Shown piece after piece: positions 16,319 to 26,656 of a stretch of 31,140 nucleotides of DNA. This DNA comes from Pavlovales sp. CCMP2436. Its lineage: Eukaryota; Haptophyta; Pavlovophyceae; Pavlovales. Each line of letters begins with the position of its first letter. The stretch's first letter is position 1. Both the position numbers and the translations under genes were made by a program. The notes under the pieces were generated by a model. It was given only the letters and a program-made list of their open reading frames with translations, was not told where the DNA came from and ran no database searches. The stretch is taken from NCBI GenBank assembly GCA_026770615.1, contig MU631474.1:126121-157260 (forward strand), in the 5' to 3' direction.

Positions 16319-17851
16319 GTACCAGGCAAAGCAGCTCAGGCGTACCAGTGTTTTTCGCCGGTACCGATGCCAGTGGGGCTACCCTACCAGTGGAAATCGC
16401 CGGTACACAGCGGCATTGCAGCCTGGGGGTCAGCCATGTGAGGGCTGTACCTTGCGGCTTGCTCCGCACGCTGAAGCTCCCCGTCGCGCTGCGGGGTGTC
16501 CCACGTGTGCTTGGTCGCTCCGCGAGCTCCTCGCTGGGTGGCGCTGTAGACGGCACAGCGTGCACGTCTGCTGATCGCAAGCTCGACGCGCCGAGCGCGG
16601 GACCAGGAGCGGCAGACGGCGGCGCGAAGGGTGGCAGCGGCGGCGGAAGCGCCGGCGGCAGCACCGGAAGCGGCAAGGGCGGCGGGGGCGGCAGCGGCAG
16701 CGGCGGCGACGGCAGTGGGGATGGAAGTCGCTCCCACCGCTTCGTGAACTTCGTCTCGTCACCGTTGGCATGGGCGATGGGGTTGGCCGCAACCGCCCTC
16801 GCCGCCCTCGCGGTTGAGCACCTCGTGCCCGGGTTGGACGTGCCGACCTTTGCGCTGCTCATGCTGCACTCGACCGCGCCACCGGAGGAGGGTATCTGGA
16901 TCACGCGCGAGGAGGTTGAGCAGCACTTCCGCGCCTACCTGCGCAATCCGTCCGAGCAAGTCCTCATCGTCGCGGGCCCGAAAGGGACGGGCAAATCGAC
17001 GGCCGCGCTGCACGCCGTGCGCAACGTGCGCGGCACCGCGTACGTGGTCCTAACTGGGGAGGATGAGCTCAGCAAGCAGCTCCTCGTCGCGGTGGGCATG
17101 CCCTTAATTGGGCGCCACACGGAGATCAGCCTCTCGCCGCTGGCGCGCATGTGCGAGGCGGCTGCTCGGCTGGGTCGGCGGTGGTTTGGCGACGAGACGT
17201 GGCTGCCCACCCTCCTCGTCGAGATCAATCAGACTGTGCAATCGGGCTACATCAAAGACGCGGTGGCGACCCTGAAGTACCTCGCGCACGACAGGCGCGC
17301 GTGCCGAGTGATCCTCGTGCTGAGGGACGGCAACGCCGTCCTCGGGCTCGATCCTGACCCGGCTCGGCGCAACCACCTCTGGATGGGCGACTTCTCTGAG
17401 ACAGAGGCGCGCGCGCGCATGGACGCCGCCGAGCTGCTCGTTGGCGAGGACGAGCTCCGCAAAGCGGTGCTTGGCGTGACTACGCGGCCGGCAGAACTCT
17501 CTAAACTCTGCGCCGCGCTGTCGGCTGCGCCGCCCAAGTCGAGCGAGCTGATCGTGCGCGCCTTCGTCGAGGCCAAGCGCACGGAGGCGAAAAGCCGCGT
17601 TTTCAAGCTGCTCGCGTGCGACCGAGACAAACAAGGAGCGAGGCCTGCACTTCCGCCACCTCCTCAAGGACATGCTCAAGAATGGCGGCTTGTTTCACGA
17701 GGAGAAAGCAGCCTACATGATCCCGTCCAATCGGGCGGCGCCGAGCTTCAAGGAGTACGATGCGATCATGTTTGACTTGACCACGCTCGAGTACCGCTTC
17801 AACACTGCGGCAGACATGCACGCGGCGGCACAGCTTCTCGCTGAGCTGTGA
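16319..17851 (+). pseudogene. P-loop NTPase (STAND/ATPase_2-like), frameshifted
   Basis: The frame is open from the viral junction to about 17630 and continues, one base shifted, to TGA 17849-17851 (ETNKERGLHF ... AAAQLLAEL). There is no ATG near the start; only a TTG lies inside the viral part, so the 5' end is probably missing or spliced. Order of parts: Arg-rich presequence-like segment (PVALRGVPRVLGRSAS), a 50-residue Gly/Ser linker, a hydrophobic segment (PLAWAMGLAATALAALAV), then Walker A GPKGTGKST, a TLLVEIN strand in the Walker B position, and a VILVLRDGN strand. This suggests a membrane-anchored, possibly mitochondrial, NTPase. GC content is host-like. Confidence 0.6.
16393..16407 (-). 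repeat. 15-bp flank motif, right copy
   Basis: Exact reverse complement of 285-299, located 75 bp beyond the right edge of the inverted viral copy. A looser version (ttttcgccggtacc) also occurs at about 16350-16364. Inverted copies outside both edges of the viral block may belong to a host repeat into which the elements inserted. Confidence 0.4.
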
Positions 17852-19425
17852 GCGTATCCCTGAGTGTATTGCGCACAAGCGTGCCTCCTCGCCCCCCGCC
17901 ATGCCTGCGTCAGGGCCTGCGTTGAGTGTTTCCAACCTACCGGACAAGCAGGCCGCGTCCCCTTAAATTGTCCCTAGTCTGGGATAATGCCACAAACTGC
18001 ATACTTGCAGGCACCCGTGAAAGTTTGGTGCCAGTCCGTAGCCATTTCTATATTGAATAAAGATAATATTAATAATATCTAGAGTGCATCGGAATTGTGG
18101 TGGCGCTCAGTAAAATATACGCCTTCGAGAAAGAAGAAAAAGATTTCGAGATTTTTACGTTTTTGAAAAACAAATCAACTGAGCCTCAATCATGTGGCCC
18201 GATCATGCGCAGGCGCAGCCGGCGGACGCTGGTGCGGGCGCGAAGCCGTGGCCGTGGCCGGAGGCGGGGGTGGGGCCGGGCGTGGGCGCGCGGGCGTGGG
18301 CGCGTGGGCGCGGGCGCGTCAAAAGATAAAAGTGGCCCCCAAAATCTCCAACGAGCGTCATAAATAATAAATAAATAAACTTTAATAATTAAATGTCTCA
18401 GGGTTGAATTTTACATACAAAATTAGGTGCGGTGTGTTCCTTTCGACGGCGCCAACCCGGTGCTGCAGCTAACTCAAGCAGCTCAACGCGCCAAAAAAGC
18501 GTATTCTACTGAGCGCCGCCACAATTAGGCCTCGCATTTCAGGATTGTTAGAACCGCGCTAAATAATCTATCTGACTGCGCGCTGCGGCGCGCTGCGGAC
18601 GCGCGGCCCAGTCGGCGTTCTCGTCGCCCGTCCTCCTCCTCCTTGCCTCCGTCGCCGTCCGGTCCTCGTCGCCGCCTACCTGCGACGAGGAACGCCCATC
18701 GAGGAACGTTGAATCTCGCGCGCAGCGCCTTGAGCACCGAGCGCTTGGTGAGGAGGAGAAAGCACAGCCCGAGGGAGTTGCCTGTCGAACCCACTGCCGG
18801 CCTCACGATCTACTTTGGTGCCCGATCGATCAGCGGGAAGTTGCAGCTCGTCAAGCACCTTGATCACCGGACCCTCCTCCCGTCCCTCCGCACGCAGATT
18901 GTGACGGGCCACCATGACGACGGGCGCGACTGGCTGACGGACGGGCTCAGCCGGTGGAGCCAGGGCCGGCCGTAGCAGTTTGCGCATCCCAACGAGCGGG
19001 TCAAATTGTGGGGCCCGCAGCCTACGCCCGGGCAGAGGCAGGCCGTCCCCATGCAACGCCTAGAGGACGTCGATGCGCTTGCTAAATATGTATTTAGTCG
19101 CACGATATTAATCCAGGTATAATAATTTAGTTCAACGCCAGTTAATACAGAAGTTATTAGTTACATGCCAAGGCTGTTATAGGTTCACTAACTAACTAAC
19201 TAGTTACTTAATTAACTATAAAGATATGCGGCGTGATTTAAAGGTAAGATTTGACGAGATAATCCTGATCAGATTCTCCAAAGGTATAGGTCGATTCAGT
19301 TACTGCTAGTTGCTAGAAGTAGGCAATATAATTTGATTTAGAATACGAATTAAATTTACGCCCACCAATAAAACATTTTTAAACCCAGTTTATGAATAAA
19401 TTTAAGTCTAAAATGAACTCAGTCC
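17852..19425. other. Long region without a recognisable gene
   Basis: Starts with the tail of the NTPase locus and an AATAAA at about 18056. A GC-rich (gggcgcgggcgtgg)-like repeat lies at 18225-18320 and an AT-rich stretch with AATAAA motifs at 18360-18390. A moderately GC-rich part (18560-19080) is open on both strands but has no recognisable protein. It then becomes AT-rich (19085-19420). I cannot support any gene here. Confidence 0.5.
18225..18320 (+). repeat. GC-rich simple repeat
   Basis: Alternating gggcgtgggcgcg units. Simple-sequence expansion; no gene. Confidence 0.6.
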
Positions 19426-19459
19426 AAAGGAGGATAAAAAGGGATTTTTATCCTCCTTT
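19426..19459. repeat. Perfect 15-bp hairpin at the transposase 3' end
   Basis: aaaggaggataaaaa (19426-19440) pairs exactly with 19445-19459 across a 4-base loop. The right arm overlaps the transposase stop region (minus strand, ending 19448). It could be a 3'-end hairpin or a transposon terminus. Confidence 0.7.
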
Positions 19460-20672
19460 GCTCTGTCTGAGCAGCATCGAGGCGGGATACACGTAGCCCA
19501 TCTTGTAGTAGGACTCCTGCGCAGCTGCCATGCCGGCCGCACGCATGTCCCACCCGAACGCCGCGCGCTTGCTGTCGCTGTAGTCCTGGCAGTTCTGCAG
19601 GCTCCAGCGGATCGCGTCCTCGAGGTCGAGCCACTGCAGCAGGCCGCCATACTTCTTCCAGCAGTTCTTGAACGCGTTGAAGCCGGGCTCGGCGGGCGAG
19701 TCAATCGGCGAGTCCGCCGCGAGAAAGTAGAGCATCCCGCCCTTCGACTCGATGAACGCTCGTAGCAGCGCCTCGTGCGTATGGTGGATGCCACAGTTGT
19801 CCAGGATCAGGATGGAGTGGGGCAACGGCCACGGCTGAATGATGTCGTCCAGCATCGACGTCATCGCCTCCAGGAACGTGTCCGCGTTGAACGCCCCCTC
19901 AACGTGGCGCCAGGTCGCAAAGCCGGTGTAGGTGTACAAGGCCAGCACCGAAATCATTCGACCGCGGTGGAATAGCTCGATGACGTTGACGCGGTGGCCG
20001 ATGGCGCCCCAGCCGCGCCGGCGGCGCAGTGCGCGCCCGTCCATCGCCGTCTCGTTGCCGAACATCAGCTGCCGCCAGTCCGTAACGTGCAACTAGATCC
20101 ACTGCCGGTACGCGTACGCCTCGTCCCGCTCCTTCGCGATGCGCTGCATGCTCTTGAGCGAGATGCGGTGGCGCATGAAGGCGCAGCGCACGTTGTCCGC
20201 GCTGTACGTACGGCGCGCCGGTGCGGCACGCAAGCTCTGCGGCGAACTCCTTCAGATAGAGCCACGGGTCAGCCGCCGCGATCTCCAGAAGCACTTGCAC
20301 GTGAGCGGGCGGCATGCGCAGCGCCCGCGGAGTGCGCGTTGCATGCCCCGCGTTGCCCGTCGTGTAGAAGCGGTGGATGGCGGACTCGACGGTCTTCCGG
20401 CAGATGGTGTTGTGGACCGTCTGGTGATCGGCTGCGATGTCCTCGCAGGTCCGGCCCAGCACGACGTGTTGGTACACGAACGTCTCGAGGAGGTCGTCCG
20501 AGAGAGGCCTGCCGTGGTCGCCGACTGGCCGCCCAACACGCCCCAAGACGTCGTTGGTGTCGCGCGCTGGCGTCCACCTGCATCGGAGGCTGATACTTTT
20601 CACCACATGCGCGCGACACCCAGGTCGCCGTGCCCAGCTTGCTCGAGCTGCCCAGCGGTGCATAATTATCAA
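19448..20672 (-). pseudogene. Tc1/mariner (IS630)-type transposase, decayed
   Basis: Read on the minus strand. A helix-turn-helix N-terminal region (LSDDLLETFVYQHVVLG, then DPWLYLKEFAAEL) spans about 20560-20225. The frame then shifts near 20215, continues as TYSADNVRCAFMRHR, and meets TAG at 20095-20093. After that come MFGNETAMDGR, ILILDNCGIHHTHE and LAADSPIDSPAEP, the three blocks of the DDE catalytic fold. The first block has Asn where the family has Asp (NE for DE), which would abolish catalysis. The frameshift, stop and lost catalytic residue make it a dead element. Confidence 0.75.
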
Positions 20673-20771
20673 GTGTTGTTGAGAGGAGCGTTCCTCGCAG
20701 CATCGTCTGTATTATTACCGGCTCCAACTGCTGTTTCATATGGAGGAACGCTCCTCTCAACAACACTTGAT
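20668..20771. repeat. 29-bp perfect inverted repeat
   Basis: Arms at 20668-20696 and 20743-20771 are exact reverse complements with a 46-bp loop; weaker similarity continues outward for ~15 bp. It marks the border between the GC-rich transposase remnant and the AT-rich viral-like relic. Both arms, read outward, encode GTLLSTTLD, so a coding stretch was duplicated in inverted orientation. Confidence 0.8.
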
Positions 20772-21212
20772 ACTTATGCGCCTTTCGGTTCTTTTGGTAC
20801 TTTCGGTTTTGGAACCTTTGATTTCGGATGAAGAAGATGATGTTGTCGATAAAAAACTTTCGGTTTTGGAACCTTTGGTTTCGGATGAAGAAGATGATGT
20901 TGTCGATAAAAAAGACAATAGTGTTCGAATAAAATATAGAGGCGCGATATTAGTTTCAATACCGAATATAAAATCAGGAAGCAAAATTCATAAGATGCCA
21001 TTATTCCAATTATTCAGAGCCTTCGGTATCGAAAGTGATTAGATATATTAGAACAGTTAGACGCCAGCTTGAATCCCTATCAGTCAATATATTAGAACAC
21101 ATATTCGGTCCATTAGATATAATTGAACAACAATACATCGATTTTATAATGCCATCATTGCGTCATTGCATTGATGATATCCATACAGATTTACTGTATG
21201 GATAAGACACAA
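20740..21212 (+). pseudogene. RNA polymerase second-largest-subunit (RPB2-like) fragment
   Basis: The frame from 20740 to 21042 contains a 19-residue segment repeated twice (LSVLEPL(I/V)SDEEDD), then ILVSIPNIKSG and MPLFQLFRAFGIESD, which resembles the lobe region of RPB2-type subunits (SIPxIK ... IPLFxLFRALGxxSD). A stop follows; the similarity seems to resume in other frames (DILEQLDASLNP, then DILEHIFGP..YIDFIMPS) to about 21212. High AT content and an extra-acidic insert suit a large DNA virus or a divergent source more than the host. It is a relic with several stops and frameshifts. The assignment is by motif memory, so moderate. Confidence 0.5.
20799..20912 (+). repeat. 57-bp tandem duplication (two units)
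   Basis: Units 20799-20855 and 20856-20912 are nearly identical and duplicate 19 codons of the RPB2-like fragment in frame. Confidence 0.85.
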
Positions 21213-21369
21213 CTAAATTAGAAAAACACTTCGAAACAGTAGATACAAATACATATACTTTGATTAAGGAACATACAGAGAACATCAATATATTTTATAT
21301 ATTCTCAAATTCAAGTTTAAAAGATGTATGGGCAATTATTCTAAATCAAACACATGAAGAAATCAAAAC

Positions 21370-21482
21370 CTAACCCTAACCCTAACTCTAACCCTAACCC
21401 TAACCCTAACCTAACCTAACCCTAACCCTAACCCTAACCCTAACCTAACCTAATCCTAACCCTAACCCTAACCTTAACCCTG
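21370..21482 (-). repeat. Interstitial telomeric array (CCCTAA)n
   Basis: About 18 units of ccctaa on the plus strand, with occasional cctaa and ctctaa variants. It is far cleaner than the array at 1310-1482 and in the opposite orientation. This is typical of an internal telomere remnant from a chromosome fusion, break repair or telomere-associated integration. It implies a TTAGGG-type telomere in the host. Confidence 0.9.
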
Positions 21483-21767
21483 AACCGATATCACTAATCG
21501 ATTTATGTGAAGCGTATTCTGATTTTCGTGACTTGAGGGAGAATTGCACGTATACGGCAAGCTTCAAAAAACAGATTCAGCAACAACAGATAATATGATA
21601 TGTGAAAACACTTGGAGAAGTTTGTGACTTTCTGTCTAAAAGCAAATCAAATGCCAGGACTTGCAGAAAATGATGGATATGTATGAAAGTGTCCTGTCTG
21701 CGATTCGTAGCTGAACATTTGTAGTGTTTAAACGATAACCGGAGGTGGAAATAGTGTATTTTTATCG

Positions 21768-21850
21768 ATGACGTACAATGCGAGTGAAAATGGACATGCA
21801 GAATGTGTGATATTGTTAAACGCAAAATGTTGGAATCAATACGAGCCCTT
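21768..21850 (+). pseudogene. Ankyrin-repeat fragment 1
   Basis: Translation from 21768 includes NASENGHAECVILLNA, a good match to the ankyrin helix pair (A..NGH.ECVKLLL). The surrounding frame is short and broken. In large DNA viruses and protists such repeats mediate protein binding. Part of the same AT-rich relic as the RPB2-like piece. Confidence 0.55.
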
Positions 21851-21960
21851 CGTCAAATTATGGTCTTACAATAAGTTAACACGTTAGGGGATGCGAATGT
21901 TTTTGTAGGTTTCAAATCAGCCACTTTTTCTGTTGTTTTTGATATAGATGACGTATCGAT

Positions 21961-22080
21961 CGAAATACCGCACTGGTGATGGCAACTTATAATGGACATG
22001 TAGAATGTGTGAAATTGTTAATCGAATATAGGCCAGTAACTCAAGTCGTTTTTGCTCCGCGGATTCTCTCAGAAGCCTGA
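21961..22080 (+). pseudogene. Ankyrin-repeat fragment 2
   Basis: Reads TALVMATYNGHVECVKLLIEYRP, a near-canonical ankyrin unit (quoted in part: NGHVECVKLLIEY), before the frame ends at TGA 22078-22080. It is ~190 bp after the first fragment, with similar nucleotide sequence, so both come from one ankyrin gene. Confidence 0.6.
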
Positions 22081-22676
22081 AATGAGTCACAAAGGAGCAG
22101 GTGTGGAAAACCCATGCTACTCCTTTTTGATCCATGAAATAACCGTGGTACTCATTTTTGACTTTAGTACAAAAAGAGATTCTCACCCCACTTTAACCCT
22201 AGATTGGGTGATACTAGTCGTCCTAATATGGGACTAACTAGTCGATTACTATAGAGACATTGATTTTTTTAAAAAAATTTTAATAAAATAGACGTATGCA
22301 TTTCTAGTAGATAGTAAAAAACGAAATAAATTAATTGACCCAAATCCCTCTGAATATATAGTTGAATTTTCAACACCTTTTCGAAATGTGATTGGATGGC
22401 ACAACCGCACAACGCACATCACCGGTTGTGATCACCGCGTTTATTCCTTGCCAAAATAAAAATGTGGAAATCACCAAACCGTCACGTAGTAGAGGTTGCC
22501 TTTGTTCACAAATAAGAATAAATTTTAAAAACGATGTTGCCATGGGTCGACTGAATCACAGTGCGGGTCCGTGGTAGCGTTTTCTACAGAGCTCGTATTC
22601 GGGCTGGCGGCGATGCCCGCCCGCGCGCGATGGCTTGTTTAAGAGCTCGCGCGAAGCCGGTGATGGCAATTGTTTC
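22081..22676. other. AT-rich region without a recognisable gene
   Basis: AT-rich to about 22550 (continuation of the viral-like relic), then an abrupt change to GC-rich sequence. Short open frames only; nothing recognisable. Confidence 0.5.
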
Positions 22677-22816
22677 TCGATCTTCGCTCGCCTCGCTCTG
22701 CGAGGTGTGTGCACGTCCTTAGCCCATAAGTGACACGTAAAACGCGCGTATACATCTGTTTTTGTTTCCAGATCTTCGCTCACCTCGCTCTGCGAGGTGC
22801 GTGCACGTCCTTAGCC
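22677..22816. repeat. Pair of ~45-bp direct repeats
   Basis: The unit 'gatcttcgctc(g/a)cctcgc' through 'gtgcacgtccttagcc' occurs at about 22679-22723 and 22771-22816. The phrase 'tagcccataagtgaca' also recurs at 22721 and 22856. Part of a GC-rich repeat cluster. Confidence 0.7.
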
Positions 22817-22879
22817 GCTATATTTATGATAGGGATTCAAGCTGGCGTCTGACTTTAGCCCATAAGTGACAAGCCACTT

Positions 22880-23205
22880 GCTCGCCGCCCGTCGGCCGTG
22901 GTGGCGCGGAGAGGCGGCCGCGGCTCGCCAGATGGCTTGCAACGTCGTTCACAGCTCGGACCTCGTCGATCACGAGGCGGACCTACCCCATACGGGCGAC
23001 GCTCATGACGCGCTACGTAGGCCGTCCGTTCTAGCGTGACCGTCCCCGCGCTCGCCACCCGTCGATCGCGGCGCGCGGAGAGGCGGCCATGCGTCGGCGG
23101 CGTGCGTGCAACGTCGTGCACGGCTGCTCGGATCTCGTTCATCACAAGCCGAAACTGCCCCGTACGGGCGACGCTCACGCCGCGCTGCTCAGCGCGAGCT
23201 CCGTC
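22880..23205. repeat. Diverged tandem duplication, ~170-bp unit
   Basis: The unit starting 'ctcgccgcccgtcg' at 22881 recurs at 23051 ('ctcgccacccgtcg'). Matching landmarks follow at the same 170-bp offset: 'cggagaggcggcc', 'gcaacgtcgt' and 'tacgggcgacgctca'. The minus-strand open frame over it (23220-22855) repeats itself accordingly. Whether it encodes a protein is unclear. Confidence 0.65.
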
Positions 23206-23626
23206 GACGCCTGCGTGCACCCGAACCGGCGTCCGAGATCATCTACTTCAATTTTTTAAAACTTGAGCCCAGCCCACATCACCACACAAAGCAGAGACGG
23301 AGACGCGAGGACGGTTGACGCGGTGGGCGCCCCACACGTGTATGCCACACGCGTCGCGAGCGCTGCCTCTGACACGGCTCTGCGGGACCTCAACGCGCGG
23401 ATCATCATAATGGGTCCAGATGTATATTTTAAAAACTTCTTCCGATGGCAGAAGGTTGGGGGGGGTTGTTAGTGTTTCGATACCAAGATATTATCTTGGG
23501 TGAGGAGGGTGATGTGTGTGTGTGTGTGTGTGCGTGTGTATTTCTGCACCGGCCGCTCGGCAAACGGGCCCGAGGACGCCCCTGCGCACGCGGACGGCGC
23601 GTACGGTGACGACAACTGGCGCAGCC

Positions 23627-23885
23627 ACAATGCCGACCGGGGCGCACACCTCGGCCGCGGTGGCTGCGGCGGCCGCGGCGGACAGGGCACACGCACCTAA
23701 ATGGACGTGAGCGTTGTGTGTGTGTGGGGGGGGGGGGGGGAACCTGTGGCAATTGCTACGAGTTCCCCACCAACCTCACCTCTACTACCACCATCCCTGC
23801 TGCCAGGACTAACGTCTGACGTCAACCAAGTCAGTGAGCGAACAACACCTCTTGAACCATGCTGAGCCGCTATATATATATATCT
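23627..23885 (+). repeat. Dispersed ~260-bp repeat, copy 1
   Basis: Nearly identical to 29119-29380: the same order of 'cacaatgccgaccggggcgca', a Gly/Arg-coding GC-rich stretch ending in TAA, a TG/G run, 'ggcaattgctacgagttccc' and 'gctgccaggactaacgtctga', then a TATATA run. Both copies lie ahead of reverse-transcriptase sequence, so this is probably a shared part of the same retroelement. TG microsatellites flank it (23513-23540 and 23885-23915). Confidence 0.8.
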
Positions 23886-24129
23886 GTGTGTGTGTGTGTC
23901 AGTGTGTGTCAGTGTTTGGTTGCGCGGGGGCGGGGTGGGGGGAGGGGGGGTTTGGTTATTGCTGGTGTTCCGATGCCAAGGGGGGAGGGGATCCGATACC
24001 TACATTTTATATTTCGGCTAGCGCGTTTCGGCGCTTGCCCGGGAGCCTCCGGCCGCACCCGAACGCGAGCCGAAATCTGAAGCTGCTCCGCATGCGCAGC
24101 GGGGTACTTTAGTCGATTATGCGCCACGA

Positions 24130-24260
24130 CGGTGTCCGGGCGGGATGACTGTTTGTCAAGAACACCCTGTCCGGGCAGGACGACCGTCTGTCAAGACCAC
24201 CCCCCCCCGGGTAGGAGGGCCCCGGGAGGGCCCCTGAGGGCCCCCGGAGGGCATCTTTTG
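24130..24260 (+). repeat. Short tandem duplication and C/G runs upstream of the reverse transcriptase
   Basis: A ~45-bp unit 'gtccgggcgggatgactgtttgtcaagaacaccc' is repeated as 'gtccgggcaggacgaccgtctgtcaagaccacc', followed by repeated 'gagggcccc' units. It could be a 5' untranslated part of the retroelement. Confidence 0.55.
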
Positions 24261-24334
24261 CGACAGCACACCGAAAAAAATCGGTTCACCCTCCCGACTG
24301 TTATTAAAAAAGTGGAGGGTGTACATCTCGGACC

Positions 24335-25795
24335 GTGCTGCAGCAGATGCTCACCAAGCACCCGCGCAGGAGGACGGCCATGCCGCCAGTCATCCCAGGC
24401 CTCGACGCCACTGACCGGCTCGTGGTCGGCATCTCGGAGATGCAGGAGTCCTATCGCGGGCTCAAGACCGACAAGGCCCAGGGCGCGTCGCCATGGAAGT
24501 ATGAGTACCTCATACCGCTTGCCCCGACCGTACAGATGCCGCACGCCAAGTACTCGAGTCACACGCCTGGCTGGCATCATCCTTCGCAATTGGCGACCTG
24601 CCTCATTGGTTCTACATGGTGTTCTGCGCTGCACAGTGCGTGCCACTCCGCAAGTGCGCGGCCCAGGTCGGCGTCGCGGAGGCTGCGCGGCCAATCGGCA
24701 TCTCGTGTGCGCTGAGACGGGGGCTCACCAAAGGGGTCTTCCTCAACAAGGGCCTTCGCGGTGAAATCGAGGAATACCTCTTCTCGCAGCAGCTAGGAGT
24801 CCTCGTCTCGGCAGGCGGCACCAAGCTCATCTTTGGTGTGCGTGAGCTGCTTGAAAACCCACACTTTTGCATCGCAGGCTCCGACATCTACAACGCCTTC
24901 AATGAGAGAGGCCGCGCAGAGATGGTAGCACGCACCCTCGTCAGCTCCCCCGGCCTAGCCCCGCTCGCACGCCTCTTCTACGCCACGCTCGCTCCCAAGT
25001 AGACGATCTTCGTCACTGGCAAGGTCGGCGGCCTGACGCCCATGGGCAGAGACGGCGAGACCGGTGTCGCTCAAGGGTCAGTAGAGGCTGGAGTCGACTT
25101 TGCCATCTCCATCCACCCCGAGCTAAAGGTGCTCGACGCCGAGTCGCGGCCATACGGTGGGGGCGCTCGGGCTGGCCACGACGACGTGCGCGCGTGCGGT
25201 CCGCCCTGGATCGTCTTCGCGGCGATGCAGCGCTTCAACGACGCGCTCTTCTTACGGCTCGGCCTTGTCGTGCAGCTGTCCAAGTGTGAATGCTGGATCG
25301 ACGAGGCCCACATCGCCTCCCTCGACGCCCACCGCGGCTTGGTGACACGCAGCCACCTGCTTGACGGCGCCCTGACCCCGCATTATGGCGTCATGTGCTA
25401 CGGCGTCCCAATCGGCTCGGAGGAGTACGTTAAGCTTGCCCTCGCTGGCAAGTGTGACGAGATTGCCAGCATCTCAAACAAGCTAATCGCAACGCTCAGC
25501 TCGTTACACTAGCAACAGCTCTGGCTGCTAACGCTCTTCTCCACCGCACGCAAATTTGAGTACTTTGCCCGCCACTGCTCCCCGGACCAGGCGCGCGACG
25601 CGTGCACACGCTTCGACGCGATCATCCACAAGCAGGCGACACACGCACTGGGAGTCTCGCTCGACGACGACCAGCTTGCCACTGCCCGCCTCGCACTCCC
25701 CCGCCGCTACCGGGGCGCCGGACTTCGACGCATGGTCGACATCGCGCCCGCCGCCTTCTGTGGCGCCATGACCCAGGCAGTGCAAGAGCTCGCAG
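24335..25795 (+). pseudogene. Non-LTR-type reverse transcriptase, copy 1 (decayed, 3' truncated)
   Basis: Reads as one protein across two frameshifts (near 24560 and 24597) and stops at 25000 (TAG) and 25510 (TAG; copy 2 has AAG here). Reverse-transcriptase blocks in order: KAQGASPWKYEYL, RPIGISCALRRG, motif A (GSDIYNAFNERGR), motif B (GVAQGSVEAG), motif C region with the catalytic pair as GHDDV, the KCECWID block, and the thumb-type block LPRRYRGAGLRRMVDIAPAA. It would copy RNA into DNA at a nicked target. Similarity to copy 2 stops at about 25790, where antisense hAT sequence begins, so the nuclease end is missing. Confidence 0.75.
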
Positions 25796-26070
25796 ACGCG
25801 TGGCTGCAGGTTGGGGAAGTCGACCACCGTGAGCGTGCCGTTGACGGCGAGCTGCGCGCGGAGCCGTGCGGTCGTGACGAGCATGCGCTTGTTCGCCTCG
25901 ATTTTCTCCCAGGGGAGACAGTTGACCAGCTGGCGAATACCGACAGCTTCGATACGTGCTCGAGCAAGTCGATCAGCCCGACCAGCCCGGCCATGAACAG
26001 GAAGCCCTTAATCGTCTTGAGCTGGACTGCCAAGCCGGCGCGGTCTGCGGCCACGGTCTCCGCCTCCCAC

Positions 26071-26321
26071 CTGCGGAGAGATCGTGGGGAAACATGGACG
26101 GTCAGTACAGGGGATCGCGGGCAATAAGAACGGCGCTTTTTGAGGCTGAGGCTGAGTTTCTTAGTAAATTACATACAACTTATGCTTAACTTTGCTTAAA
26201 TTACATACAAACAATGCAAAAAAAGAGGCTCGGTTTCTTAACACGACGGTTTCTTAATGCCCGCGATCTCCTGTAGGGGAAGCTTGCACTCTGCATGTAG
26301 TCATGGGGACAAGCACATTAC
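26071..26321 (-). other. Spliceosomal intron in the hAT-like gene (251 nt)
   Basis: Donor AAGAG|GTAATG and acceptor CCGCAG|GTGGG on the minus strand. Splicing gives R (AG+G) then WEAETVAADR, continuing the hAT similarity in a phase-2 join. Without splicing, the frame stops immediately (TAA at 26320). No target duplication is seen, so this looks like an ordinary intron. Confidence 0.7.
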
Positions 26322-26656
26322 CTCTTCTCCTTGTTTGTATGGAAGATAGTCCAGTTGCCGTAAAAGTTGATGTAGACCTTCCGCTCGCTCGAGCAGAAGC
26401 GGGTTGTGCAGATGTACGTTGGCGCGAAGAGCTCACGCTTCATCGCCTCGGCGATGTCGAGGGCCTCCTCGTAGTGCTTGCCGTAGCGGTAGTCCGCCTG
26501 CAGCGACGAGAGCTTTTCCGCGATGGTGCGGTACCACAGCAAAATGAGGGCGGTGTCCTTGCGGATGTCGTTGACAACGAGCTCGAGCCGGTGCGCATCG
26601 TCCCAGCCGGCGAGGATCCAATCGAGCGACACGCCAACGAGCCGCGCGAGGTGCAC

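Noticed and set aside
18525..19056. Two minus-strand and one plus-strand frames of ~100-125 aa
   Set aside because: GC-rich DNA gives open frames by chance; none has a recognisable domain and no frame is favoured.
23500..23752. Frames with RGG or PPPP runs around the TG microsatellite
   Set aside because: Low-complexity and microsatellite-derived; only the short RGG tail shared with 29119-29200 is noted as part of a dispersed repeat.
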